Assembly: GCA_045588485.1 (NCBI GenBank)
Contig: JAZNEI010000067.1
Coordinates: 1-52,324 of the forward strand
DNA: 52,324 bases
Reading direction: 5' to 3'
From: HGM04593 sp045588485
GTDB lineage: Bacteria; Bacteroidota; Bacteroidia; Bacteroidales; Bacteroidaceae
Under the pieces are notes generated by a model that saw only the letters and a program-made list of their open reading frames with translations, searched no databases and had not been told where the DNA came from. Below, piece after piece: positions 16,916 to 25,506 of the stretch. The position numbers were made by a program, and so were the translations under genes. Positions within the stretch are counted from its first letter, which is position 1. Every line of letters begins with the position of its first letter.

Positions 16916-19218
16916 GAAGGCAACTATTATACATATTCTTCCTACTGACAATATGCTCTTGCTCAACGACAAGACTCATTGAGAATGGTGAGCAATTGTA
17001 TACAGGCACCAAGAAAATTAAATTCGAGGGAGAGAAAGAATTTGCATCTACCGAAATTGGCGAGATTGCAATGAGCGAGGTTGAAGCAGCACTTGCAGCA
17101 CCTCCCAACGCTTCCATTGCAGGAAGCTCGAAATACAAGAGTATCCCATTCGGTCTTTGGTGGTACAATGCCTTCGGCAACAGCAAAGGAAAAGTTGGCG
17201 AATGGTTCTTCCGCAACTTTGCCACTACCCCCGTACTTATTTCAAAAGTAAACCCCGAACTACGCTCACACGTTGCCACGAACGTACTAAGCTACTACGG
17301 TTACTTCAATGGCAAAGTGACACCCACAATAATAACCGACAAGAAGAACCCCAAGAAAGCCGCGGTCGAGTACAATGTAACCCTGCATCAGCCCTTCACT
17401 TTAGGAAAAATAGAATACAGAGGTTTCTCAACGAATGCCGACAGTCTAATTGCAGCAGCCTCACGCAGCAGCCTATTAAAGAGTGGCGAGCAGTTCAGTG
17501 TAAAGAATCTGAGTGGTGAGCGCGAACGTATAAATACCTTACTGCGCAATAACGGCTACTACTATAGCCAGACAGGATATATCGAGATTCTTGCCGATAC
17601 GGTGAATACACCGGGGAAAGTAGAACTGCGCCTGCAACCGATAAAAGGATTATCAGCAAATATCAAACGACCTTATACCATAGGACATATCTACCTTCGT
17701 ATAAATGACAACAAGAGTCGTTATGGATTACTATCCGATACTTTAACAAGAGGTAATGTCAGTTATATCTTCTTGGGCAACAAACAGCCGGTGCGCCGAG
17801 GCGCTATCCTTCGCAACATTTTTCTACGCAGTGGCGAACTATATTCGCAAGAGCAACAGCAAAGGTCGCTGCAACAACTCAGCAAGATGAACATTTTCGG
17901 CAGTGTGAACTTCAATTTCACACCGCGTCACGACAGCGACAGCCTTGATATGTTCGTAACAGCACAATTGGACAAGCCATATAATTTCACATTCGAGCTT
18001 AATGCAACATCAAAGAGTAACAGTCAGATTGGCCCGGGAAGCAAGATTACACTGTCACGAAACAATATCTTCCGCGGTGGCGAGATACTTAAACTATCGC
18101 TACAAGGCTCGTACGAGTGGCAGACCGACGGTAGCGTAAAAGGCCGTCAGGCGGTAATAAACTCATGGGAGATTGGCAGCGATATATCACTCACCTTTCC
18201 ACGACTCTTCTTCCCCATTATACAGCGGCGTTATCTGCGTTTCCCGGCTACAACGGCACTGCGTCTCTATGGCAGTCAGATGAATCGTTCGGGATTCTTC
18301 AAGATGGTACACGTTGGTGGCGATGTAGAGTATAAGATATACACCAAAACTACCACTACACACACTGTCACTCCTTTTCGTCTAACGTATGATATGCTGC
18401 AACGCACTACTGCAAAATTCGACAGCATAGCAGCGAACAACCGTTCCATTGCCAACAGTTTCCGTAACCAGTTTATCCCGGCAATGCAGTACACTTTTAC
18501 ATACGACAACACACCTACACACCATCGCAACAAGACATGGTTAGAGGTATCGGCAACATCATCGGGCAATGTAACCTCTCTGCTCTTTGCCGCTTTTGGC
18601 GAGAAATGGAATAAGAAAGATAAAAATCTGTTCAAGAATCCATACGCACAATTCCTTAAACTGACAGCCGAGATAAGACAGCTCTACCGCATAAATGCGA
18701 AAAACCACATTGCCACACGTTTTATGGCAGGAGTTATAAAGAGCTATGGAAACTCGGAATATGCCCCCTACAGCGAACAGTTCTATATCGGCGGTGCCAA
18801 CAGCCTAAGAGCTTTCACCGTACGCAGCATAGGTCCCGGCAGCTACCATCCCGAGAAGGAGACGCGCTACTCGTACCTTGACGAGACAGGTACACTGAAA
18901 TTCGAGGCAAATATCGAGTACCGCTTCGGCATCTTCGGCGACCTCAACGGTGCCCTTTTTGTTGATGCAGGAAACGTGTGGTTGCTCGAGAAAGATGAGA
19001 GCCGCCCCGGTGGAGAGTTCAAGTTCAGTTCTTTTCCCAAGCAAATTGCTCTGAATACAGGTGCAGGACTGCGCTACGACCTCGAGTTTATGGTACTGCG
19101 CTTAGATTTCGGCGTAGCACTTCATGCTCCCTACGATACAGGAAAGAACGGATACTACAATATCCCTAATTTTGGCAAAGGTTTTGCATGGCATTTTGCA
19201 ATAGGCTATCCATTCTAA
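16912..19218 (+). CDS. tamL: TamL, lipoprotein Omp85-family partner of TamB
   Basis: The 768-residue protein opens with a lipoprotein signal (FFLLTICSCSTTRL), unlike proteobacterial TamA. POTRA-like domains cover about 150-350 (IKGLSANIKRPYTIGHIYLR, SGELYSQEQQQRSLQQL). The C-terminal 16-strand barrel includes YIGGANSLRAFTVRSIGPG, whose RAF motif matches the conserved (V/I)RG(F/Y) motif of strand loop 6, and RLDFGVALHAPYD near the end. It should insert or thread proteins at the outer membrane with TamB, to which it is coupled. TamL is the recognised Bacteroidota variant of TamA. Confidence 0.92.
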   Translation: MRRQLLYIFFLLTICSCSTTRLIENGEQLYTGTKKIKFEGEKEFASTEIGEIAMSEVEAALAAPPNASIAGSSKYKSIPFGLWWYNAFGNSKGKVGEWFFRNFATTPVLISKVNPELRSHVATNVLSYYGYFNGKVTPTIITDKKNPKKAAVEYNVTLHQPFTLGKIEYRGFSTNADSLIAAASRSSLLKSGEQFSVKNLSGERERINTLLRNNGYYYSQTGYIEILADTVNTPGKVELRLQPIKGLSANIKRPYTIGHIYLRINDNKSRYGLLSDTLTRGNVSYIFLGNKQPVRRGAILRNIFLRSGELYSQEQQQRSLQQLSKMNIFGSVNFNFTPRHDSDSLDMFVTAQLDKPYNFTFELNATSKSNSQIGPGSKITLSRNNIFRGGEILKLSLQGSYEWQTDGSVKGRQAVINSWEIGSDISLTFPRLFFPIIQRRYLRFPATTALRLYGSQMNRSGFFKMVHVGGDVEYKIYTKTTTTHTVTPFRLTYDMLQRTTAKFDSIAANNRSIANSFRNQFIPAMQYTFTYDNTPTHHRNKTWLEVSATSSGNVTSLLFAAFGEKWNKKDKNLFKNPYAQFLKLTAEIRQLYRINAKNHIATRFMAGVIKSYGNSEYAPYSEQFYIGGANSLRAFTVRSIGPGSYHPEKETRYSYLDETGTLKFEANIEYRFGIFGDLNGALFVDAGNVWLLEKDESRPGGEFKFSSFPKQIALNTGAGLRYDLEFMVLRLDFGVALHAPYDTGKNGYYNIPNFGKGFAWHFAIGYPF

Positions 19219-19237
19219 AGGACTTCAGGCTGTTCAA

Positions 19238-20107
19238 CTAATATCTGTGACACTCTACAAATATACGCAATCCATCGAGAGTGTCGTTAAAAAATATTGC
19301 ACCGTTGGAAGCTGAAAAAATTTTCTCATTAGAGATTGAGATATTACGCTCGTGCGAGGGGTAACGGTCGGCATCGGCAATGATAAAATCATCGCAACGC
19401 AATCCGCAGCCCAACATTTCGAAATAGCAGCAGGCTGTTTCGTAAGTATTCAGACGGTTCTGTGCACCAAAATTATACACCCCACCCCGCAGAGAAAAAG
19501 TGCGTGGCAGAAACTCTACAACCTCTTTTACCCATGTGATGCCACGATACTCGCGCACAGGGAAAGCAATGGGAGTACCCTCGCGCAAAGCCTTTTTAAA
19601 ATTCATGACAAAATTGGGATGCACAGGCAGTCCCTCGCCATCATCATCATACATCCACGTAGCACGCAGAGCCACAGCATCGGGCGCAAATTCGAAGAGT
19701 TTCTCCTCGGCAAGCAGTTTATGACAGCCATAGACATTTTCGGGAGCAACAGGAATATCCTCGCACAGCAGTCCACTCTCGCCGTTACCGTTATAAATCT
19801 GGTCACTTGAGAAAAAAACAAATTTTATTCCGCGTGCCGATGCCGCACGCGCAAGATTCTGTGTACCAAGAACATTAACACGATAGCTCTCATCGGGATT
19901 CTGCTCACAGTAGGCCGTATTAGAGAGTGCGGCAAGATGCAGTACCACCTGAGGATGATGAAAAGCAAAATAACTCTCGACCGAGACACTATCGGTAATA
20001 TCAAGCTCGGAATGAGTGGGTGCAAGGATAGTATACTCCCCTGCCCATCGTCTTACGAAGCGGCTTCCCACAAAACCACTCGCCCCTGTAACTAAAACTG
20101 TATGCAT
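19238..20107 (-). CDS. Extended SDR, RmlD-like sugar nucleotide reductase
   Basis: From MHTVLVTGASGF the protein has 289 residues. A longer frame adds 30 residues of no known type upstream and is rejected. The dinucleotide motif TGASGFVGSR is at the N-terminus and the catalytic YxxxK is in ENVYGCHKLLAEE. The ITDSVSVESYFAFHHPQVV segment fits RmlD (dTDP-4-dehydrorhamnose reductase) and related NAD(P)-dependent reductases. The sugar is not known, and no rml or capsule genes adjoin it. It converges with tamL with a 19-base gap. Confidence 0.85.
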   Translation of the reverse strand: MHTVLVTGASGFVGSRFVRRWAGEYTILAPTHSELDITDSVSVESYFAFHHPQVVLHLAALSNTAYCEQNPDESYRVNVLGTQNLARAASARGIKFVFFSSDQIYNGNGESGLLCEDIPVAPENVYGCHKLLAEEKLFEFAPDAVALRATWMYDDDGEGLPVHPNFVMNFKKALREGTPIAFPVREYRGITWVKEVVEFLPRTFSLRGGVYNFGAQNRLNTYETACCYFEMLGCGLRCDDFIIADADRYPSHERNISISNEKIFSASNGAIFFNDTLDGLRIFVECHRY

Positions 20108-20270
20108 AGTATTAAGAAGTTCATTTTTGGCGAAGATAACCAAAGTTTGCATAATAAAAAATAAAAAGTTGATATAAGGAGGAATAAAATCCACCAAACA
20201 GTCTCTTTATTAATGAGAAATATTGTATTTTCGCGTAATAAACTTTTACAACCGAAAAAAACAAGAAACA

Positions 20271-21488
20271 ATGAAATCCCTACGTTCACTTTTCAGAATA
20301 GGCCTTGGTCCATCGAGCAGCCATACAATGGGGCCCAACCGCGCTGCCAAAGAGTTTGCCGAGCGCTGTCCCAATGTCGATTCGTATCGCGTAACTCTAT
20401 ATGGCAGTCTTGCCGCAACAGGCGAGGGTCACATGACCGACAAGGCTATAATAGAGGTACTTGAGCCAATTGCTCCATTAGAACTTATTTGGGAACCTAA
20501 TGTATTTCTTCCCTTCCACCCCAATGGAATGAAGTTCGAGGGTATAAAAGAAGGAAAGAGCATTGACGAATGGATTATATACAGCATAGGCGGTGGAGAG
20601 CTTGCCAATGAAAACACACGTAAGAGCGATGCTGACATATACCCCCTCACCACCCTTCACGAGATTATGGAGTGGTGCGACGAGACAGGTTGCAGCTATT
20701 GGGAGTATGTCGAGAAGTACGAAGGCCCCGAGATTTGGGATTTTCTGTCCGAGGTGTGGGAGACAATGAAAGAGACCATCCGTCGCGGATTAGAGCACGA
20801 AGGAGTTCTTCCCGGAGGGCTTGGCATACAGCGCAAGGCCTGTACCTATCTGCTGAAAGCTGCATCTTATACCTCATCAGTGCGCAGCAAAGCCAAGGTA
20901 TACGCCTATGCACTTGCCACAAGCGAAGAGAATGCCAGCGGTTCCAAGGTAGTCACTGCACCCACCTGCGGTTCATGCGGAGTATTACCTGCGGTACTCT
21001 ACCATCTTTCACAAGAGCACATCAGCAGCGAGCCACGTATCCTTAGAGCCATAGCCACAGCCGGACTATTCGGCAATATTGCCAAAGAGAATGCCTCAAT
21101 CTCGGGTGCCGACGTTGGTTGTCAGGGCGAGGTAGGAGTAGCCTGTGCAATGGCAGCCGCAGCAGCCTGTCAGCTCTTCGGCGGAACAATTACGCAGATT
21201 GAGTATGCCGCCGAGATGGGTCTTGAGCACCATCTCGGACTAACCTGCGACCCTATGTGCGGTCTTGTTCAGGTACCCTGCATCGAGCGTAACGCCATTG
21301 CAGCATCACGCGCCCTCGACGCTTGTACCTACGCCACATTGTCGGATGGTAAGCATAAAATAGATTACGACCGCATTGTCGAGGTAATGCGAGAGACAGG
21401 ACACGACCTCCCCAGCCTCTACAAAGAGACCTCGACCGGAGGAATTGCCAAAATTGACACAAAGAAACGTAAAAAGAGCAAGGAATAA
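20271..21488 (+). CDS. sdaA: L-serine ammonia-lyase, iron-sulfur type, single chain
   Basis: From MKSLRSLFRIGLGP the protein has 405 residues. An in-frame upstream ATG adds 16 residues and overlaps a TATTTTCG promoter-like motif, so the later start is preferred. IGLGPSSSHTMGP opens the beta domain and EENASGSKVVTAPTCGSCGVLP the alpha domain. Cluster-binding cysteines are visible at C236 (CGSCG), C326 (TCDPMCG) and C337 (VPC); extra Cys at 233 and 330 are unusual compared with E. coli SdaA. The enzyme converts serine to pyruvate and ammonia with a 4Fe-4S cluster. The beta domain is shorter than that of E. coli SdaA (454 residues). Confidence 0.94.
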   Translation: MKSLRSLFRIGLGPSSSHTMGPNRAAKEFAERCPNVDSYRVTLYGSLAATGEGHMTDKAIIEVLEPIAPLELIWEPNVFLPFHPNGMKFEGIKEGKSIDEWIIYSIGGGELANENTRKSDADIYPLTTLHEIMEWCDETGCSYWEYVEKYEGPEIWDFLSEVWETMKETIRRGLEHEGVLPGGLGIQRKACTYLLKAASYTSSVRSKAKVYAYALATSEENASGSKVVTAPTCGSCGVLPAVLYHLSQEHISSEPRILRAIATAGLFGNIAKENASISGADVGCQGEVGVACAMAAAAACQLFGGTITQIEYAAEMGLEHHLGLTCDPMCGLVQVPCIERNAIAASRALDACTYATLSDGKHKIDYDRIVEVMRETGHDLPSLYKETSTGGIAKIDTKKRKKSKE

Positions 21489-21544
21489 GAGTTATAATTT
21501 TGCGGCTACAAACTACCGAACAAGAAGTAGTTCTACTTTATCGA

Positions 21545-21604
21545 ATCGCCCCTACTGTTATAAAAGAATAACACCTGCGCGTAGGGGCGATTTCTAATCG
21601 TCCG
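21545..21604. repeat. REP-like pair, one half truncated
   Basis: 21585-21603 is an inverted REP-like hairpin (GGGCGATT-TCT-AATCGTCC, one G-U type change), preceded by GTAG. About 35 bases before it lies AATCGCCCCTAC, the distal half of a forward copy that has lost its first arm. It sits between sdaA and the S9 peptidase gene. Confidence 0.78.
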
Positions 21605-21683
21605 AATCATAGCTGTAAACAAAGTTCCGGCTTCACAAAAAACAGACCAAGCAGAAACAAACGATTAAAATAATACACAAACG

Positions 21684-24179
21684 ATGAAAAGAATTCTATT
21701 ATTTGCGACATTCGCACTATTGCTTGCAGCGCCACAGACGAAGGCGCAGAGCAACGACAAGAGAGTACATCCCAACTATGCTCTTGCCGAGCGATTCTCG
21801 CCCAATAAGGTAGGGCGAATGGTTAAACAGACAAGAGTACAGCCCATGTGGTTTGCCGATGGCAAACGTTTTGTCTACTCTTGGTCGGATACAAACGGTA
21901 AACGTTTCTACCTTGCCGATGCCGTAAAAGGTACACAAAAAGAGCTTTGGGACATGGATTGGTTGGCAAAGGAGATAACCCTACGCACACAAGACCCATA
22001 CGATGCACAGCATGTTCCCGTATCTATCAGCAAAATACGCGACGACCGCTACCTCTATTTCAATGTTCAATCTAAATTAGAGGTACCCCGCGAGCTTCCC
22101 CGTCACGAGCGCAACGACAGCACAAAGATAAAAGCCAACAAAGGGAAAAAAGAGAATAAGACCTTCCATTTCGAGTATGACATTGTAACAGGCGAGCTGG
22201 TTGAGCGTACAAAGGACGAGATTGAAGACCTCTATCCCCAATATCCCATGTGGGCCTGCTTCTCGCCCGATGGAAAATTTGCCATCTACGAGAAGAACTA
22301 TAATATATGGTATATGTCACGCGAAGATGTAGAGAAATTGCGTCTGTGGGATAAGGACAGCACCGTAGTAGAACATCAGATGACATTCAATGGTCGTCCC
22401 AACCGCTGCTACGCCTATCACTCATTAGACGAGAAACACGACAGCACCAAGCGTCACCGCATAAGCGCATTGTGGAGCCCCGATTCGCGCCACTTTGTAG
22501 TGACACACAGCGCCGACTCCATGCTTGCCAAAATGTGGGTGATAAACTCGCTCAGCATCCCTCGACCAAAGTTAGAGACCTACCGTTACCAGATGCCGGG
22601 CGAAGACTCTCCCGTAATAACAATGGAGCTATTCAATTTTGCCGACAAGACAAGCAAGATGATTGACATTGCACAGTTCAAGCATCAATATGTATCACTC
22701 TATCGCAAGCCTCTTACCGCAGCCGAGCATCACGAGCCCATCTACAAGAACCTATGGCTTGGCGACGAGAAGGGTTTCTATTTCGAGCGCCGCAGCCGCG
22801 ACCTGAAGAAGATTGAGGTGTGCTACGTATCTGTTGATGGCGACAGCGCCGTAAGCCTTTTGCGCGAGCAGATGAACACCAGCATCGAGAGCCGTCAGAT
22901 AAGGCTTATAAACAACGGCAAGCAGTTCATCCAATGGTCGGAGCGCACAGGTTGGGCAATGCTCTATATGCACAATGCCGACGGAACACTGAAAAATGCA
23001 ATCACCGAAGGTGCCTACCATGTCGAGGATGTTGTTGCCGTTAACGAAAAAGAGAAGAAAATCTATTTCACCGCCTGCGGATACAACAAAGGCGAAAATC
23101 CCTACTATATGCACCTATATAGCATAAACTTCGACGGTAGCGGAATGAAACAGATTGACAGGGGCGATATGAATATCAGCAGCCTCTCATCGGCCGAGAA
23201 CGGTGAGGCATTTGTGGTTACAGCATCACGCGTCGACACCGCTCCCGTGAACAGTGTATACAGCAAACGCGGCAAGAAGAGCATCGACCTTGCCACAGCC
23301 GACCTTAGCCAGCTCTTTGCTGCAGGCTACAAATACCCCGAGCGCTTTACTGTTAAAGCCGCCGACGGCATTACCGACCTGCACGGAGTAATGTACAAGC
23401 CTTTTGATTTTGACTCGACAAAGTGCTATCCTCTTATCGAGTATGTATATCCCGGTCCACAGACCGAAGCTGTCAACGAGAGCTGGTCAAGTGGAATGAA
23501 CCGTGTCGACCGCCTTGCACAGATGGGATTCATTGTGATAACAGTGGGTAACCGCGGCGGACACCCCAACCGCAGCAAGTGGTATCATAATTTCGGTTAC
23601 GGTAACCTGCGCGACTATGGCCTTGCCGACAAAAAAGTGGCTGCGCAGCAGCTCATAGCACGTCATAGTTTCATCGACGGCGACAAAGTGGGTATTCACG
23701 GACACTCGGGCGGTGGTTTTATGTCAACAGCAGCCATCCTCACATACAACGACTTTTTCAAGGTTGCCGTTTCGTGCGCCGGTAATCACGACAACCGCAT
23801 CTACAACAACTGGTGGAGCGAGAAGCATCACGGCATAAAAGAGAATATTAAGGAGAAAGAGAATATTGCCGAGAACGATACAACATTCTCGTACCACATA
23901 AGCACAAACCAGGATCTCGCCCAGCGTCTGAAAGGTCATCTGCTATTGGTGACAGGAGACATGGACAACAATGTGCATCCGGCAAACACCACACGTGTCG
24001 TTAATGCACTTATCAAAGCCAAGAAGCGTTTCGAGATGCTATATCTTCCCGGACAACGTCACGGCTTTGGCCACATGGACGAATTCTTCTTCTGGAAGAT
24101 GGCCGACTTCTTCAGCAAGCACCTGCTTGGAGAGGCCAAAGAGGGAGAGGTTGATATAATTGAAATGAACAACGATTAA
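21684..24179 (+). CDS. S9 family dipeptidyl peptidase (DPP IV/prolyl-oligopeptidase type)
   Basis: The 831-residue protein has a signal peptide (MKRILLFATFALLLAAPQTKAQ). Residues about 40-560 form a beta-propeller with WSPDS-type repeats (ALWSPDSRHFVVTHSADS, ACFSPDGKFAIYEKN). The C-terminal alpha/beta-hydrolase holds the triad: Ser675 in GHSGGGF, Asp761 in GDMDNNVHP and His793 in PGQRHGFGH. It should cut dipeptides from proteins in the periplasm or outside the cell. It is downstream of sdaA and convergent with ald, sharing a bidirectional terminator with it. Confidence 0.93.
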   Translation: MKRILLFATFALLLAAPQTKAQSNDKRVHPNYALAERFSPNKVGRMVKQTRVQPMWFADGKRFVYSWSDTNGKRFYLADAVKGTQKELWDMDWLAKEITLRTQDPYDAQHVPVSISKIRDDRYLYFNVQSKLEVPRELPRHERNDSTKIKANKGKKENKTFHFEYDIVTGELVERTKDEIEDLYPQYPMWACFSPDGKFAIYEKNYNIWYMSREDVEKLRLWDKDSTVVEHQMTFNGRPNRCYAYHSLDEKHDSTKRHRISALWSPDSRHFVVTHSADSMLAKMWVINSLSIPRPKLETYRYQMPGEDSPVITMELFNFADKTSKMIDIAQFKHQYVSLYRKPLTAAEHHEPIYKNLWLGDEKGFYFERRSRDLKKIEVCYVSVDGDSAVSLLREQMNTSIESRQIRLINNGKQFIQWSERTGWAMLYMHNADGTLKNAITEGAYHVEDVVAVNEKEKKIYFTACGYNKGENPYYMHLYSINFDGSGMKQIDRGDMNISSLSSAENGEAFVVTASRVDTAPVNSVYSKRGKKSIDLATADLSQLFAAGYKYPERFTVKAADGITDLHGVMYKPFDFDSTKCYPLIEYVYPGPQTEAVNESWSSGMNRVDRLAQMGFIVITVGNRGGHPNRSKWYHNFGYGNLRDYGLADKKVAAQQLIARHSFIDGDKVGIHGHSGGGFMSTAAILTYNDFFKVAVSCAGNHDNRIYNNWWSEKHHGIKENIKEKENIAENDTTFSYHISTNQDLAQRLKGHLLLVTGDMDNNVHPANTTRVVNALIKAKKRFEMLYLPGQRHGFGHMDEFFFWKMADFFSKHLLGEAKEGEVDIIEMNND

Positions 24180-24180
24180 T

Positions 24181-24230
24181 ATTTACAATAATTAGGGCGA
24201 CTTAAAAAAGTCGCCCTAATTATTGTAAAT
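24181..24230. terminator. Bidirectional terminator between S9 peptidase and ald
   Basis: Perfect 23-bp stem (24181-24203 with 24208-24230) and an AAAA loop, the core being GGGCGACTT/AAGTCGCCC. The hairpin starts two bases after the S9 stop and ends five bases before the ald stop. Confidence 0.92.
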
Positions 24231-24235
24231 TGAAA

Positions 24236-25342
24236 CTACCACTCTATTGGTTCAAAAGGCAAATTCCAAGCCTCGGCAACCTCTTTATATACGACCTTAC
24301 CATCGACAACATTCAGTCCCTTACGCAACTCCTCATTATCGGCACAAGCCTTTTGCCACCCCTTGTCGGCAAGCTGCAATGCGTATGGCAGCGTAGCATT
24401 TGTCAGTGCAAGAGTAGATGTATAAGGCACTGCACCGGGGATATTTGCCACGCAATAGTGCAGAATACCATCGACATAATAGGTTGGTTCCTCGTGTGTA
24501 GTAGGATGCGAGGTCTCGAAGCATCCGCCCTGGTCTATTGCAACATCGACAAGCACACTGCCCTTCTCCATAAGCCCCAACATCTCGCGTGTTACGAGTT
24601 TAGGAGCCTTAGCTCCGGGAATAAGCACCGAACCCACTACAAGGTCGGCCGTCTTTAGCTCCTCGCGGATATTATACTCGGACGACATAAGTGTCTTTAC
24701 ATTTTTTGGCATTACATCGGTGAGATAGGAGAGACGAGGCAACGATACATCGCATATTGTAACGTCAGCACCCAGTCCAGCAGCCATACGTGCAGCAGCA
24801 GTTCCTACTACTCCACCGCCTATGACAAATACACGGGCAGGTTTAACACCCGGAACCCCACCAATGAGCTTACCCTTTCCTCCGCGAGGACGCTCGAGCA
24901 GATAGCAACCCTCCTGTGTTGCCATACGACCCGCAACCTCGGACATTGGGATAAGCAATGGCAACGTGCGGTCTTTACGTTCTACCGTCTCGTAGGCACA
25001 ACAAACGGCACCACTCGCAATCATAGCTTTCGTAAGAGGCTCACTTGAAGCAAAATGGAAATAGGTAAATACCAACTGTCCTTTGCGCACCAAAGGATAC
25101 TCACACTCTATAGGCTCTTTTACCTTTACAATCATCTCGGCAATGGCATATACCTCCTCTATTGCAGGCAAGATTTTTGCTCCTGCTGCTGTATATGCGG
25201 CATCGCTGAAACCGCTGTTATCACCGGCAGAAGCCTGAACGTAGACTGTATGACCGCGTTTGGTCATCTCCTGAACTCCCGAGGGTGTCATACCCACACG
25301 ATTCTCATTGTTCTTGATTTCTTTTGGTACACCGATAATCAT
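24236..25342 (-). CDS. ald: Alanine dehydrogenase
   Basis: The 368-residue protein opens with MIIGVPKEIKNNENRVG, the standard signature of alanine dehydrogenase and related transhydrogenase chains. The PEHRVA-type N-terminus, the KGQLVFTYFHFA segment (substrate-binding Lys and His), and the NAD-binding VIGGGVVGTAAARMAAGLG are complete. It interconverts L-alanine and pyruvate with NAD and releases ammonia, in the cytoplasm. Its length matches the family (about 370). Together with serine deaminase it makes pyruvate, a shared fate for amino acids freed by the neighbouring peptidase. Confidence 0.95.
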   Translation of the reverse strand: MIIGVPKEIKNNENRVGMTPSGVQEMTKRGHTVYVQASAGDNSGFSDAAYTAAGAKILPAIEEVYAIAEMIVKVKEPIECEYPLVRKGQLVFTYFHFASSEPLTKAMIASGAVCCAYETVERKDRTLPLLIPMSEVAGRMATQEGCYLLERPRGGKGKLIGGVPGVKPARVFVIGGGVVGTAAARMAAGLGADVTICDVSLPRLSYLTDVMPKNVKTLMSSEYNIREELKTADLVVGSVLIPGAKAPKLVTREMLGLMEKGSVLVDVAIDQGGCFETSHPTTHEEPTYYVDGILHYCVANIPGAVPYTSTLALTNATLPYALQLADKGWQKACADNEELRKGLNVVDGKVVYKEVAEAWNLPFEPIEW

Positions 25343-25449
25343 AGCTGTAAGATTTAAAGGTTAACGCAAGTAAAAATATAGTTTTTTTCTTACAAACAAA
25401 AAAAGTTATGCACATATTTTACTTATTCAACAAAAAAAGAGGGTTGATG

Positions 25450-25480
25450 GTTGTTTTTTAGCGGTTTGTTACTACCTTTA
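25450..25480 (+). promoter_or_regulatory. Candidate promoter of the SGNH hydrolase gene
   Basis: GTTG at 25450-25453 and TACCTTTA at 25473-25480 are 19 bases apart, one mismatch in each from TTTG/TAnnTTTG. The ATG is 26 bases further on. Confidence 0.45.
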
Positions 25481-25506
25481 CAACTAAAGATTACAAGACA
25501 AGAACT

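Noticed and set aside
20226..20233. TATTTTCG before sdaA as a promoter
   Set aside because: It is 38 bases before the start with no -33 partner; kept only as a reason to prefer the later sdaA start.
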